Assembly: GCF_036785885.1 (NCBI RefSeq) | Contig: NC_092323.1 | Location: forward strand, 5,310,501 to 5,374,500 | DNA: 64,000 bases | DNA from: Coffea arabica | Lineage: Eukaryota; Streptophyta; Magnoliopsida; Gentianales; Rubiaceae | Direction: 5' to 3' | In this document: positions 25,997 through 36,379 of the stretch, piece by piece | How positions within the stretch are numbered: the stretch's first letter is position 1 | Layout of the letters: each line of letters begins with the position of its first letter | The notes under the pieces: generated by a model | What the model was told of the DNA's origin: nothing | What the model saw: the letters and a program-made list of their open reading frames with translations, nothing else | Database searches by the model: none | Made by a program: the position numbers and the translations under genes

Positions 25997-27731
25997 GCTA
26001 TGGTTGTGTTTATATTTTGACTCCGTATGGATTAAATATTATTGAGAATGTTTTTGAAAAATTTTGTTTAGATTATATTTTTCTGAACTTTTTGTAGAAA
26101 AATTATTGTAACGATTTAATATTGGGAAAATGGTCAAATTCGTTCCTAAACTTTTTTTAAATGTTGATTTAATCCCTAATTTTTGTTTTCGGCCAATTTG
26201 ATCCCTAAACTTATATTATGATTTCAATTAAGGATTTTTACGGCGGCGCAACCAGAAAAATCGATCAAACTTCTTATTAACCAATTAAACAGGGGTATTT
26301 TAGGAACTTTAGATATCTCATCCCTCTATCATTAATATCCACCGCTTGCCACCCATCTATTCTTCTTTCATCCCACCTCTCTTTACCCTCCCTCTATCAT
26401 GTCAGTAATTATGCCTGCCATTCCTAGTGTTTGCCTGGTTCATATTCAATCCATTGTGGCATGACTTCTTCACGCTTTATTCATCACCGAACAATTAAAA
26501 GTTTTGAAATCCCATTTACCGACGTTCTCTTCGGGGGATTGGGGATTGTGGGAAGTGGGAACCATTTGCCATCAAGTTAGCTTAAGTCGTTGGTTAAGCA
26601 ACAAAATTCCATCTCGAAGGAATCCAATCGCAATAACTAGTTTTTCTCGTCTCAGAATGATCAAACAGGGAAACAAATGATGATTAAGGAAAATAATGGA
26701 TAAATGTAATCCAACAATTTGTCCATTTAGATTATAGGATTTGAAGGAAAGATCTAATGAACGAGTTAATTGGAAACACATAACTCAAATAAGAGTTCTG
26801 CCTTTTTTTTATTACTTTGGCAAAAGAAGAAATTGCCACAAAACACTTGCGTACAGTTTTGGGACAGAGTGCGCCTGCCGGAACAAACCTCCCCCCCTCC
26901 CCACAAACACAAAAAAAACAAAACAAAACTCCCAATTCCAATTACTTCTCCAAAAATATTACCAACCAAAAGAAAAAACGGGGGAAAAATGAGAGTAAAA
27001 GTAAAGTAGTAGCTGCTGCTCCACGTACCAGTAGAAAAAGGGCCTGAAAAATCAGCTAAGCATTAGATCTAGGAGAGTGATACTGGTGACTTTCTTATCG
27101 CAAGATTTTTTGAAATTAATTGCTTGGCCCGCTATTTAGCAATCGGATCCAGCCAAGAAGCTGACTTGTTTCTCTTTGTTATGATTTTTTTTTTTTGTCT
27201 TTTTCCCTCGCTAAGACCAGGCAAACACTAGGAATGGTTTTTTTCCCTCGTCTCCTCCTTCTCTCAGTCCACCTCTCTTTCCCCTCCCTCTATCATGTCA
27301 GTAATCACCAGGCTAAGAACATGCAAACATTAGAGGGAGGGAAAAGAGAAGAATGCGGGAGGGAAAAGAAATGTGGGGTGAGAGAAGAAGGAGGAGATAG
27401 GTGGCAGACGGTGGAGGTTGATAATAGAGGGAGGAGATATCTAAAATTTCTAAAATACCCATGTTTAATTGGTTAATAAGGAGTTTGATCGATTTTTCTG
27501 ATTGCGCCACGGTAAAAATCCTTAATTGAAACTATACTATAAGTTTAGGGATCAAATTGGCCGAAAACAAAAATTAAGGATTAAATCGACATTAAAAAAA
27601 AGTTTAGGGACGAATTTGACCATTTTTTCTTTAATATTTATGAGGTAAAAAAGTAATTGAAAAATATATCCATAAAAAATATAACAATTTTTTTAAAAAA
27701 AATTACAATCCAAACACACACTTAACATAGC
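25997..27731. mobile_element. older MITE split by the insertion at 26124-27629
   Basis: Left arm begins GCTATGGTTGTGTTTATATT. The reverse complement of the right end reads GCTATGTTAAGTGTGTGTTT, then GGATTGTAATTTTT. The two outer pieces (25997-26123 and 27630-27731) together look like one AT-rich MITE of about 220 bp interrupted by the inner element. Ends are imperfect and no outer target duplication is certain. Confidence 0.5.
26124..27629. mobile_element. non-autonomous long-TIR DNA transposon (Mutator-like), 1506 bp
   Basis: Arms of roughly 230-270 bp are inverted copies of each other. The left arm reads GGGAAAATGGTCAAATTCG ... TTTTCGGCCAATTTGATCCC ... TTACGGCGGCGCAACC. The right arm carries the reverse complements ending GAATTTGACCATTTTTTC. 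The element is bracketed by the 9-bp direct repeat TTTAATATT (26115-26123 and 27630-27638). Long TIRs plus a 9-bp target duplication are the hallmark of Mutator-like elements. The interior (about 26440-27210) has no transposase frame and no gene fragment that I recognise. The right arm also holds a rearranged pyrimidine-rich piece: CCTCCCTCTATCATGTCAGT occurs in direct orientation at about 26388 and 27282. Confidence 0.85.
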
Positions 27732-29233
27732 GTGTATACAAAAAATTTGTTCTCTTAACCATGTATCAATGTAGACTTGCCACTTACATGGTCGCTTCTA
27801 TGGTGGAAAGTAGGTTGACCTGCCCACCGTAGGCACAAAGAGTGCTAGAAGGACAGCTCAGCACAAGCATCTCTATCCATGTTTTTGGGGCCCAATTGAG
27901 AGAAGGTGACCGGCAAAGCCTATTATCATCTGAAGGAGCTAAGAGCAGATACTAATATAAATTGGGTTGGGTGGTTAAATAAATTAGTGAAACCATAGAT
28001 GCTATACTGGAATAACAATAATAGCAAAAGATCCTATAAGTGTAAATTTTGATTTTTACTTTATCATCAATTGCATTTTTTGCTTGCTTGTTTCAATGGA
28101 TTTGCTATCATTAGATAATCCTATCACAACAAAATCTTTTAATTCAGCACTTACTTTTAAGTGTACATTTTGATTTTTACTATGATTTGATTATCCTTAT
28201 CATTAGATCATTTTAATATTTAAAAATTCTCAAATTTTGGCACTAATTTACTGGTCAAATTTGTGATTTATAGTTTGTCATATCCAGTACAACTAGTTGC
28301 AGAGTTAGAATTTAAATTCATAACCATCTAGTTATTTTAATAGTTCAAACGTTCAATTTTTGAAATTTTGTATTATGTGATTTATGTTTATGATTATTTT
28401 ATCTACAATCTCAATTCTATTTTCTTGGTGTATTATGTTAATTATATTTATAATTACTCATCTACAAATTTGATATCGATTTGAAAGTTACCATGTTTCG
28501 TATAAGATTACTTATCTAATTTCTAAATTAAAATTAAAATCTACCAAGTCAATTATGTCACGATTCTGGTTTTTTGTAACACTATGTTAATTATGTTTCT
28601 AAGTATTCATCTACAATTTTGATTCCAATTAAAAAAATCACTATCTATGAGGACTTAGTTAGAGGGATCGCTGTTAGTATAAACTTTTTAATATCATTTT
28701 CTAAACTTTCAATTTTATCCTTAGGGAAAAACTTTTAATTTTTGCTCTAATTGCTTAATCACATTTTGCCAATATAACTACCCTAAGTATTGTAATTACC
28801 AAATTACTATAACCTTATGAACCAAAATTTTTCAATAAATTATTGTGAAAAATAAAATTTTTATAAAATTAATTCCTTTTAATTATTTATGTATATAATT
28901 ACTCATCTACGCGAACTAACAATTAAATTTAATCCTTAAGATTGGAGTACACATAAATACATTTATGGGCTTTTAACTTACCAAAATTGCCCTTTAAATA
29001 CATTTATGGCCTGGGAGCTGCTCCCCAGCTGATGCCAATTTTTGGGTGCAAACAAGTGCCCATATGTTGTCGAGGAGCTTGCTTTTTATTTCTCATTGAA
29101 ATAGAAGGGAACCACATAATCAACCACTTCTACCCACCTGGTGTCTAGTAGTTCATTTAATAGCTAGCTCTTGCCCAGCCCCGCAATGATGTCTTGGCCA
29201 AATTTCGTTTGCTCTTCCTACCATGCACAGATG
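27732..29233. other. AT-rich intergenic sequence
   Basis: No supported gene, and no repeat with clear ends. Sequence is about as AT-rich as the flanks. Confidence 0.5.
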
Positions 29234-30092
29234 CAGGGACGGAGCCAGAAATTTATTTTTGGGGGGGCCGAAGTGTATTAAAATTTTTTTTTTGTGACGA
29301 AATAAATATATTTAATAAGTAAAATTTAGAATCAATAATTATAAAAATAATAAAAACATATAATTATATGGAGAATGATTAAAAATGGTAGCTCTGCAGG
29401 GAGGATCTGGATATGTTCGAGGGGTACGATATCAGAATGTGAGAGTAGATGACGTTTCAAATCCCATTATCATTGACCAATTCTACTGTGATTCGCCGAC
29501 GCCTTGCCAGAACCAGGTATGATTCACCCTCTAGCTTCATGGTTTTCCAGAATAGCTGGTTAATTGGGAACCAGACGGACTTTGTATTTTCTGCTCTCTT
29601 TGGTGAATAAACTCTGAATGATACTAAAATTCGACAAAAAAAAAAAAAAAGTGCAGGCAATTGTTTATCTACTCATCCTTAAAATATCCTGACAACGACT
29701 TTTTATATCCAGAGTTCTGCAGTTGAAATAAGTGAAATCATGTACAAGAACATTAGCGGGACTTCCAAAAGCAAAAACGCCATGAAATTTGCATGCAGCG
29801 ACACGGTTCCTTGCAGCCACATTGTGCTGAACAACATCAACCTAGAATCTAGGGATGGTACCGTAGAGACTTATTGCAACTCTGCCATAGGGTTTGGGTA
29901 TGGATACGTGCAACCCTCTGCGGAATGTCTGACCTCATCAGACAAAGAAAAAATCATCAAGCAGGAGCCTGAGCTTGCCCTCTGCGGAATGGCTGGGCTG
30001 GCCGTCGGAATCCCCTATATATAGGGGGTTTTCCGGCGGCTTGGGGGGGGCTTAAGCCCCCACCAGCCCCCCCCCCCATAAATCCGTGGCTG
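29234..30092. mobile_element. small hAT-like element carrying polygalacturonase exons
   Basis: CACAGATG occurs at 29226-29233 and at 30093-30100. The repeat may be read as 10 bp, since TG precedes both copies. Between them the left end is CAGGGACGGAGCCAG..., and the reverse complement of the right end is CAGCCACGGATTTATGGGG; both start CAG, share ACGGA and run into long G tracts. An 8-bp duplication and CAG...CGGA termini fit hAT-superfamily ends. There is no transposase. Instead the element holds two exons and one intron of a GH28 polygalacturonase (separate entry), so it is a gene-capturing non-autonomous transposon of about 859 bp. If the duplication is truly 9-10 bp, a Mutator-like origin is the alternative. 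Confidence 0.75.
29400..30024 (+). pseudogene. captured C-terminal fragment of a polygalacturonase (GH28) gene
   Basis: Two exons (29400-29516 and 29713-30024) with an intact GT-AG intron between them. Exon A encodes GGSGYVRGVRYQNVRVDDVS ... FYCDSPTPCQNQ. Exon B encodes SSAVEISEIMYKNISGTSKS ... ESRDGTVETYCNSAIGFGYG, then VQPSAECLTSS. These match the last quarter of plant polygalacturonases (pectin-cleaving cell-wall hydrolases), just after the RIK motif. The catalytic NTD, DD and GHG motifs and the signal peptide are absent, so no enzyme can result. Both exons are free of stops. After about residue 120 the frame continues into non-polygalacturonase sequence (LCGMAGLAVGIPYI) and stops at 30022-30024. 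The intron shows the segment was copied at DNA level. CCCTCTGCGGAATG is repeated at 29914 and 29978, perhaps a repair scar of the capture. Confidence 0.88.
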
Positions 30093-31479
30093 CACAGATG
30101 AGTCAGCTTTCCACCATAGACGGAACCCCACTTACATTACACCTGTACCTCCTAGCTAGCTACGAGAAGAAGCACTGCTGTAGTTAAATTTGGGACCCAG
30201 GGTGAGGGAACAAAAAGGAACAACTGAGGTTTGGAGTAATGGTTGGAGGGCGACGGGTGAGACCCAGGCAAAATGTAGTGAAGTACTGATATCCGGACGA
30301 CTGCCCCACTGCCGTGCCTGGCCCCTGACCCGGAGGCAGAGCGCGGTAGGCCCGTGTCTGTGTCAGTGAGCAATTGCTTCTTCCTGCACGGCCTCTCACA
30401 TTTCATTGAATGTGCCAGTGTTTTAACCCTTCCGCAAATTACATTTTTCTCTTAGTCACGTGTTCAAATTACCCTTTAGTATTTCTTTTCGGTTTTTTTT
30501 TTCTCTTTAGAACTCAAAAAATAGCAAGCCATGAAAATTGCAGCATTTTTCATGCTAGCTGCTATTTCTATGTATTTTTTTATTTATTCATTTCTTAATC
30601 TTCCATCCCTCTCTACGGCATTTTCACTCCAACTGTCATCAGACACATAATTGAAATTTCGAGTCTCACAATGTAATAACTATTCTATTCATGTATGTCG
30701 TATTATATTAATTAGGAGTTTAGGCCCGCCAGCTAATAGAGCTTGAGATCGATCAAGAAACATAAACATAAGCAATGGAACTTGATTTTTATGCGTGCTC
30801 TAGAATTCTCCATTAATTACCAACTAGACAACGTGTCCGTGCTACTAGTGCATTTCATTTTGAGGCCCTCCACGGAAATAATGCAAGAAATTATGGTGAG
30901 CATCGAATTACTGAACATAAAATTCTAGATACAAGGCGAGTTTTCCTTGCCATACTATTGGATTCTGGAATTTTCATATAAAGTTGGAAGGCGGTGGCTC
31001 ATGCATGCACGGCTGACTAGTCAGCCGGAGGAATTAGTATCGGTATCACATACATGCATCTGCAACCAATGAATGAATGGAAGATATTTCCAGTACTCCC
31101 CCGTCTGGCAATATTTCGGTCAGCAAGGGGGGTTGTTTTATTAAGTATTAAGCTCGTCATTAGAATTTCCACACCACCTAATGCCATGATTCACGAACAT
31201 AATTCTCAAAATTATTTTCATACTATTTTCCTATATCACATTCTTATAAGTAATGACAAATTTAATGCCAAAAGTCAAAACAACGTGTTTAGGCATCCCA
31301 AACCTAAATATAAGGAGACTGGGAGTCGTGGTAAGTGGTGGCTTTCTCATTGGTCCATAGTGAGTAGTAGTTTTGTGCAATTTTTGTTATAATAGTAGCA
31401 TTTCCGTTTCTTTTATTTTTGAGTATTTGGAAAAAAAAAAAACAACAACAACAGCTTAGTAGTGGCATTTTTCTTGTTC

Positions 31480-31665
31480 ATATCCGTTTGGATTTTTCTT
31501 TTTTTTTTTAAAAAAAAAAAACAAGTTTTTCAAATACAATATTACAGTAACACAAATTAAAACAAGTCAAAAAAAATCTTTAAAAAAAGTTTTTTATATA
31601 CACTGGTACAGTGAAAATTTTCAGAAACACATAAAAAAAAAATAGGTCATCCAAACTTGAAAAAG
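31480..31665. mobile_element. MITE-like element ending CCGTTTGGAT ... ATCCAAACT
   Basis: Left end CCGTTTGGATTTTTC and right end GGTCATCCAAACTTG are imperfect inverted repeats. The interior is A/T-rich with TATTACAGTAACAC and GGTACAGTG words. Target duplication not seen. Confidence 0.45.
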
Positions 31666-31747
31666 TGATCATGCAGTAGTGCACATAAAAATAATTCCTG
31701 AATGAATGATGTTTTTAGTTGATGCCTCCCTTACATTGCCGTTACTT

Positions 31748-31779
31748 CCCCCCCCCCCCCCCCCCCCCCCAAAAAAAAA
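31748..31779. repeat. C23 homopolymer followed by A9
   Basis: Twenty-three consecutive C residues then nine A residues. Unusually long for plant DNA. A similar C25 tract lies at 58485-58509. Confidence 0.9.
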
Positions 31780-32410
31780 TTCAATCTGACCCTGGAGGGG
31801 ATAAAAAAGAATTAATGAAGCGGCGTTAGAAGATAAGAGATCCATTAGGACCCAATTTTAATGTTTCTCCACCCATATGTCTAATACTATTAAAACGCAA
31901 TCTTACCCATTGAATGATTGATTTAAGGTTGACTTGACCACATCCTATTCAAATCACTTTGTCAACGAATTAAACAAGGTATAATTACAATTTCATGTTC
32001 TTTAACCTTCCAAAGTTAGAGTCACAACAACGAGGGGGTTTCATATTTTCCATCTGAGAGTACCAAGTTACTCGAGTTTGATCCGACAAATACAGTTTTG
32101 CCTGCTCGTCTATGACAAAATCAATACAGTAAGCTATTACTACCAGTATACAACAAGCCTTTTATTTCAAGTCGCATAAGAATTCAAAAATTAGAATTAC
32201 TGCACTTGACGATCCAACCACCACACTTTTCCGTTGCATTTAGACGCCCAAAAGCCCCTTAATATTTACGGTCCAGTTGGTTTACCCAGCCACATTTAAG
32301 CCCATACATTTACAAGTTCAGCCCAAAGGCTTAAACCCCTTGAAGACAATCTACAACAATCAACCCTACATTCGAGTCATTACTGAATCTTTCAGCATTT
32401 CCGCAATACA

Positions 32411-35238
32411 ATGTCCACGTGGTGGCGCGCGGCTGCCGGAAGCCTCAAAAGAGCGGCGGAGACTCCCAAACTCCGATCTTACCATACCATCCAAGCCATT
32501 CCAAGAGAGGTCACAGGAAGCAGAGGCTCCGCCAGAGACAGGGCCGAAGGCCGCATCCCGGCCGTCGTATTCTCTCAGAGCTACATCCAAACGAAGCCGG
32601 GCGATCCCACGTCCGTTTCTCCTTCGTCATCCGTCTCCAGAAAACGCCTCCTCACCACCGAGAAGAAGCAGATTAAAGCTATTCTTAACTCTGTGCAGCT
32701 CCCTTTCTTTTATTCAACCACATTTCCGCTCCAAATCCGGGCCGGGTCGGGTTCTTCTACTCTGATTGACTCCGGCAGAGTGCTTCCCATCAAGGCAAGT
32801 ATGCGCTGCGTCACTCAGGAATCCCCATTTTTTTTAATTCAATTTGGCGGACAAATGATTGGTCAGGCCGCCGATCAGTGTGTTTTAAGTGGTAGTAGTA
32901 GCTTAGAGTGCAGGTGGTAGGACATGCTAATAATTGTGTTGTATTGCAAAAATGGACATTGTGCTAATTCCTTGAGTATTTGATTATAGATTCATAGAAA
33001 TGAAGAGACAGGGGAGATAATGAACTTGGTGTTTGCATGGGCCGAGGATGGAAAGGAAATAAAGGTGGATGTGCCCCTCGTCTTTAAAGGGGAAGATGTT
33101 TGTCCCGGGATTCAAAAAGGTCCATTTTTCTTTGCTACGCATTCTGTTATTTTTCTTCACATTTCTTTCTTTATATTTTTTTTTCCAATTTTCACATTTA
33201 ACATGTTGAGAATTTGCTATTTATGGGAGGATTTTAGTTAGAAACGGAAAAGAGAGGATTATTGTAGCATTTGTGAAACGATTAGTGTCAAGGTGATTTA
33301 GTTGCGCATTAGCTGATTGAGATGGCTCATGGCAGCTTCGATTGGTGACGCCCAAAAATTTGTAGTGCAAATGTAAAAACTAAACGTTAGTTTGTTGCTT
33401 TTACCTTTTATGAGCTTATCCTTTTCTTTTCCTTCTTAATGCTACACTTGGCTGAAATTTTTCTGTAATTTGAGGATGGGTGAGCTATAAATTGTGAAAT
33501 CTTTTAGGCTTAGTTCGTGAAGAAGAGAAGAGAAGAGATAACTTGAAAGCTTTCTTTAGGCTTTTGCGAGTTTTGGAAAGAAAACAAATGACTATGGACA
33601 AATTAGGTTTTGAGAGGTTGTTCTCTATCATTTGACAGAATTTAGTACCATTTTTATCTGTTTCTACCCATTTCTCTTCTTCATTGGAGGGAGTTCTTTT
33701 TCAGACTATTAAACTTTCTAATTATTCTTATTTTGCTTTTGACCTGAAACTCACAAAGAGCTTTTATGTTTAGCAGCTTGCTCTTCTTTTTCTGTCCAAC
33801 TATTTCCATCTCAATATGGCTTCTGTATTTTAATCAATTGAACTCTTTTCAAATCTGTTTATGGATTTCGAAGATGAGGACTTACAGATTGACCAGCTTT
33901 ATGATTTGATAGGAGCTTAAGGTGAACATAGAGGAGAAGTCACTTTTCTATTGGTTGGCTTATGCTAATTCTCCCAATGGGGTATGTTTGCAGGAGGAGT
34001 GTATAGAAACTGGAGGAAGTAAACAAGGGTGATTGCTGTGAAGCTAAACTAAGTTATCTTATTGAGGAATGGTTTAAACTTTTTAGTTTCTATTCTAAAT
34101 GAGATGCATGCCGTAGCTAGGACTAGGCATTACTTTATGGGCTCAAAAGATATGGTCGTCCATTATCGACTATTCTTAGGTGCCTTTCCTCTGAGGTTGT
34201 GCTATTGCATCAAACCCCGCTTAATCCTTTCAGGAAAAGTTTAAAAGGAGCATTTGGTGTAATATCATCACTCATCATTTAATTTTGTTTATGTCTGTCA
34301 GAATGCGAGTGGTAATATTTGTGTGTCTTCTAGAATCACCATGTATGACCAGGGTCCATGATAAATAGGTGCTGCTAATGGTTGTACTTGGTCCTACTAT
34401 TTTACTCCTATTCTTTTGCTCCTTCTGAGATATCTTGGTGATTGTATATCTAGAATATGGTATGTTTTCTGTTGTTATGTTTTGACTTGATTTTCACTAC
34501 TATTTGTTAGATTTCTGCTTCATTATGGCAAACCCACTCGCCATTGAGATTAATGGTGTAGGTTTTTGCCGACCTGGTCGAAATCAAATGCGTTAGAATT
34601 TAGATGAAGAAATGTTTTGGTCTTTATCTTGTCATATTAAACATATAGAATTTGTCTTGTCGATGCTTTGAAAGAATGGACTTCATTGTATGTGCCTATT
34701 GTTTTGACCATTTTTCAACTTGATAAATTCCAGCATCATTACTTTGAAATATCCAGAAATGGGAAAGGCAAATATTTCTTGACCAATTTGATTAGTTGTT
34801 ACTGTCTTTCTGTTTTAGAAATTGATAAGGGGACCAAAATTTTGATGCCTGTGGAATTAGGCACCTATCTCTTTCATCTGGTTTTGAATGTTGAAAATTT
34901 GTAGTTCTACTCTTTCTTGCAAATGGTTGTTAAACTTTCTTGCACGTCATTAACTCCTGTGAGATAATCGTGACACTTATGTGAATTTCTGCTCTTTTCT
35001 TTTCTCTGTAAAAGCAGGAGGTTATCTACATATTGTGAGGAGGAGTCTAAGATATTTATGTCCAGCTGAGCACATCCCTCCAAAGATCGAGGTGGATGTA
35101 AGTAAACTAGATATTGAAGATAAAGTACTGATGCATGAGATTGATGTTCATCCAACCTTGAAGCTTCTGAGTAAGAATGAGGCGATGCCTGTATGTAAGA
35201 TTTTGGCTTCAAAGATGCAAGACTCGGAGAGTGCATAG
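32411..35238 (+). CDS. bL25-family ribosomal protein, mitochondrial (L25/TL5/CTC)
   Basis: Component of the organellar large ribosomal subunit that binds 5S rRNA. Exons 32411-32794, 32990-33119 and 35018-35238 give 244 residues. The N-terminus (MSTWWRAAAGSLKRAAETPK) is rich in Ala, Arg and Ser with no acidic residue in the first 16, as in mitochondrial presequences. The L25 core follows: EVTGSRGSARDRAEGRIPAV, then RVLPIK | IHRNEETGEIMNL, FAWAEDGKEIKVDVPLVFKG, then the C-terminal TL5 part (EHIPPKIEVDVSKLDIEDKV, MHEIDVHPTLKLL). Intron 1 begins with GC rather than GT (AAG|GCAAGT at 32795); the nearby GT at 32799 would put a stop straight after the junction. Intron 2 is 1.9 kb with a weak donor, AG|GTCCAT. 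Arabidopsis homologues AT5G66860 and AT4G23620 have the same domain layout, and AT5G66860 sits beside MAPKKK5 and LBD36 as here. Confidence 0.92.
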
Positions 35239-35643
35239 TAGGCAAAGCATGAAATCCCCAGGCTTGCTGTGTTGACTTTCGCTTAGAATGCTCAATGAAC
35301 ACACACACACACACACACAGAGACGAGTCAGAATGCTCAATTTTATTCTGGATGTATGCATTGGTGGGTTCCTACTTGGATGTTCAGTGTTGGTGAATTG
35401 CTCGTGTAATATTTCAGCTGGATAGCAATTGCAGAGGCTTTTAGTTCATCTACGAAGAATGGTTGTTGAGACAGTTGGAAGAAAATTGAAAAAACGACTG
35501 ATATGTTCTAGTTGTATGGTGTTAATCCCCTGATTAGCACCCCGACAACCAATGAAAATTTTTGCATCTCTACATACAACATTTGTCTTTCCTAGTGCAT
35601 TTGGAGGCATGTCAAGTTTGGCTAATGTGTCAAGCATAGGAAT

Positions 35644-35777
35644 GAAACTTTCTAGAATGGAGTGCCTGATGATGTACTAGATTATTGGGCTTCTATGTTG
35701 ATAAGATGGACACTTTCTAGATTGGAGTGCTTGATAATATGCTTGGTTAGTGGGCTTCTTCTATGTTGATAAGGTGG
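35644..35777. repeat. imperfect tandem duplication, about 67 bp unit, two copies
   Basis: ACTTTCTAGAATGGAGTGCC ... GTTGATAAGATGGA is followed directly by ACTTTCTAGATTGGAGTGCT ... GTTGATAAGGTGGA. Lies just downstream of the bL25m stop, probably in or near its 3'UTR. Confidence 0.8.
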
Positions 35778-36379
35778 ACTGTGTCCATGAGACCCAGTCT
35801 GTTGGCGGCAGTTTTGATTGGCGGACTGCTTTTGTGCGACTTGGAAGAATGCGTACTTAATCGCCACACGGGCGCATTAAAACTCAGAATCCATCAATTA
35901 ATCCATCAATTAATAAATGTTGCTTGTAGGTCTTCTAACGACACAAGTACATGAGGTCATAACTTGGTCTCTGACTAATAGGACCCAAGGTTGCGTAGCT
36001 GTCCATATATCAAATAAAATTCTCGATTGTACTTGAAATTTGAAATGGTAAGAAGCCTTGACCTCAATTCTCAATTCAAGACTGAATTTCCTTTTGTCAA
36101 CTTCTAGATCAAACAGTTGTAAATTTTGAATATTTCATGTGTAGCAGATTAAGGTTGAATATTCCTTTTTATGTAGTAACATGTTCGTGTTTGGATAAGA
36201 TTTTTGGACAGATAAAGAATGATCACTAGTGACTACTCTTAAGGTCAAATTTTCAAATTTTGACAATTGATTTTAATTTTGTAAAATTGATTTTGTAGAA
36301 TTGATTTTTAAAAATTAGATTAGTCAGAGTAACTCATGCGTTCTTATTTATAATTAAAAAGGCTAATTTAATAGTTTAT

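Larger units (their letters stand above)
30093..32410. other. intergenic region upstream of bL25m
   Basis: No supported gene. It contains a MITE-like element at about 31480-31665, a C23-A9 homopolymer pair at 31748-31779 and, in its last few hundred bases, the promoter and leader of the bL25m gene. Confidence 0.5.

Noticed and set aside
32799-32804. GT donor four bases inside the bL25m intron
   Set aside because: Joining it to the acceptor at 32989 gives an in-frame stop within two codons, so the GC donor at 32795 is preferred.
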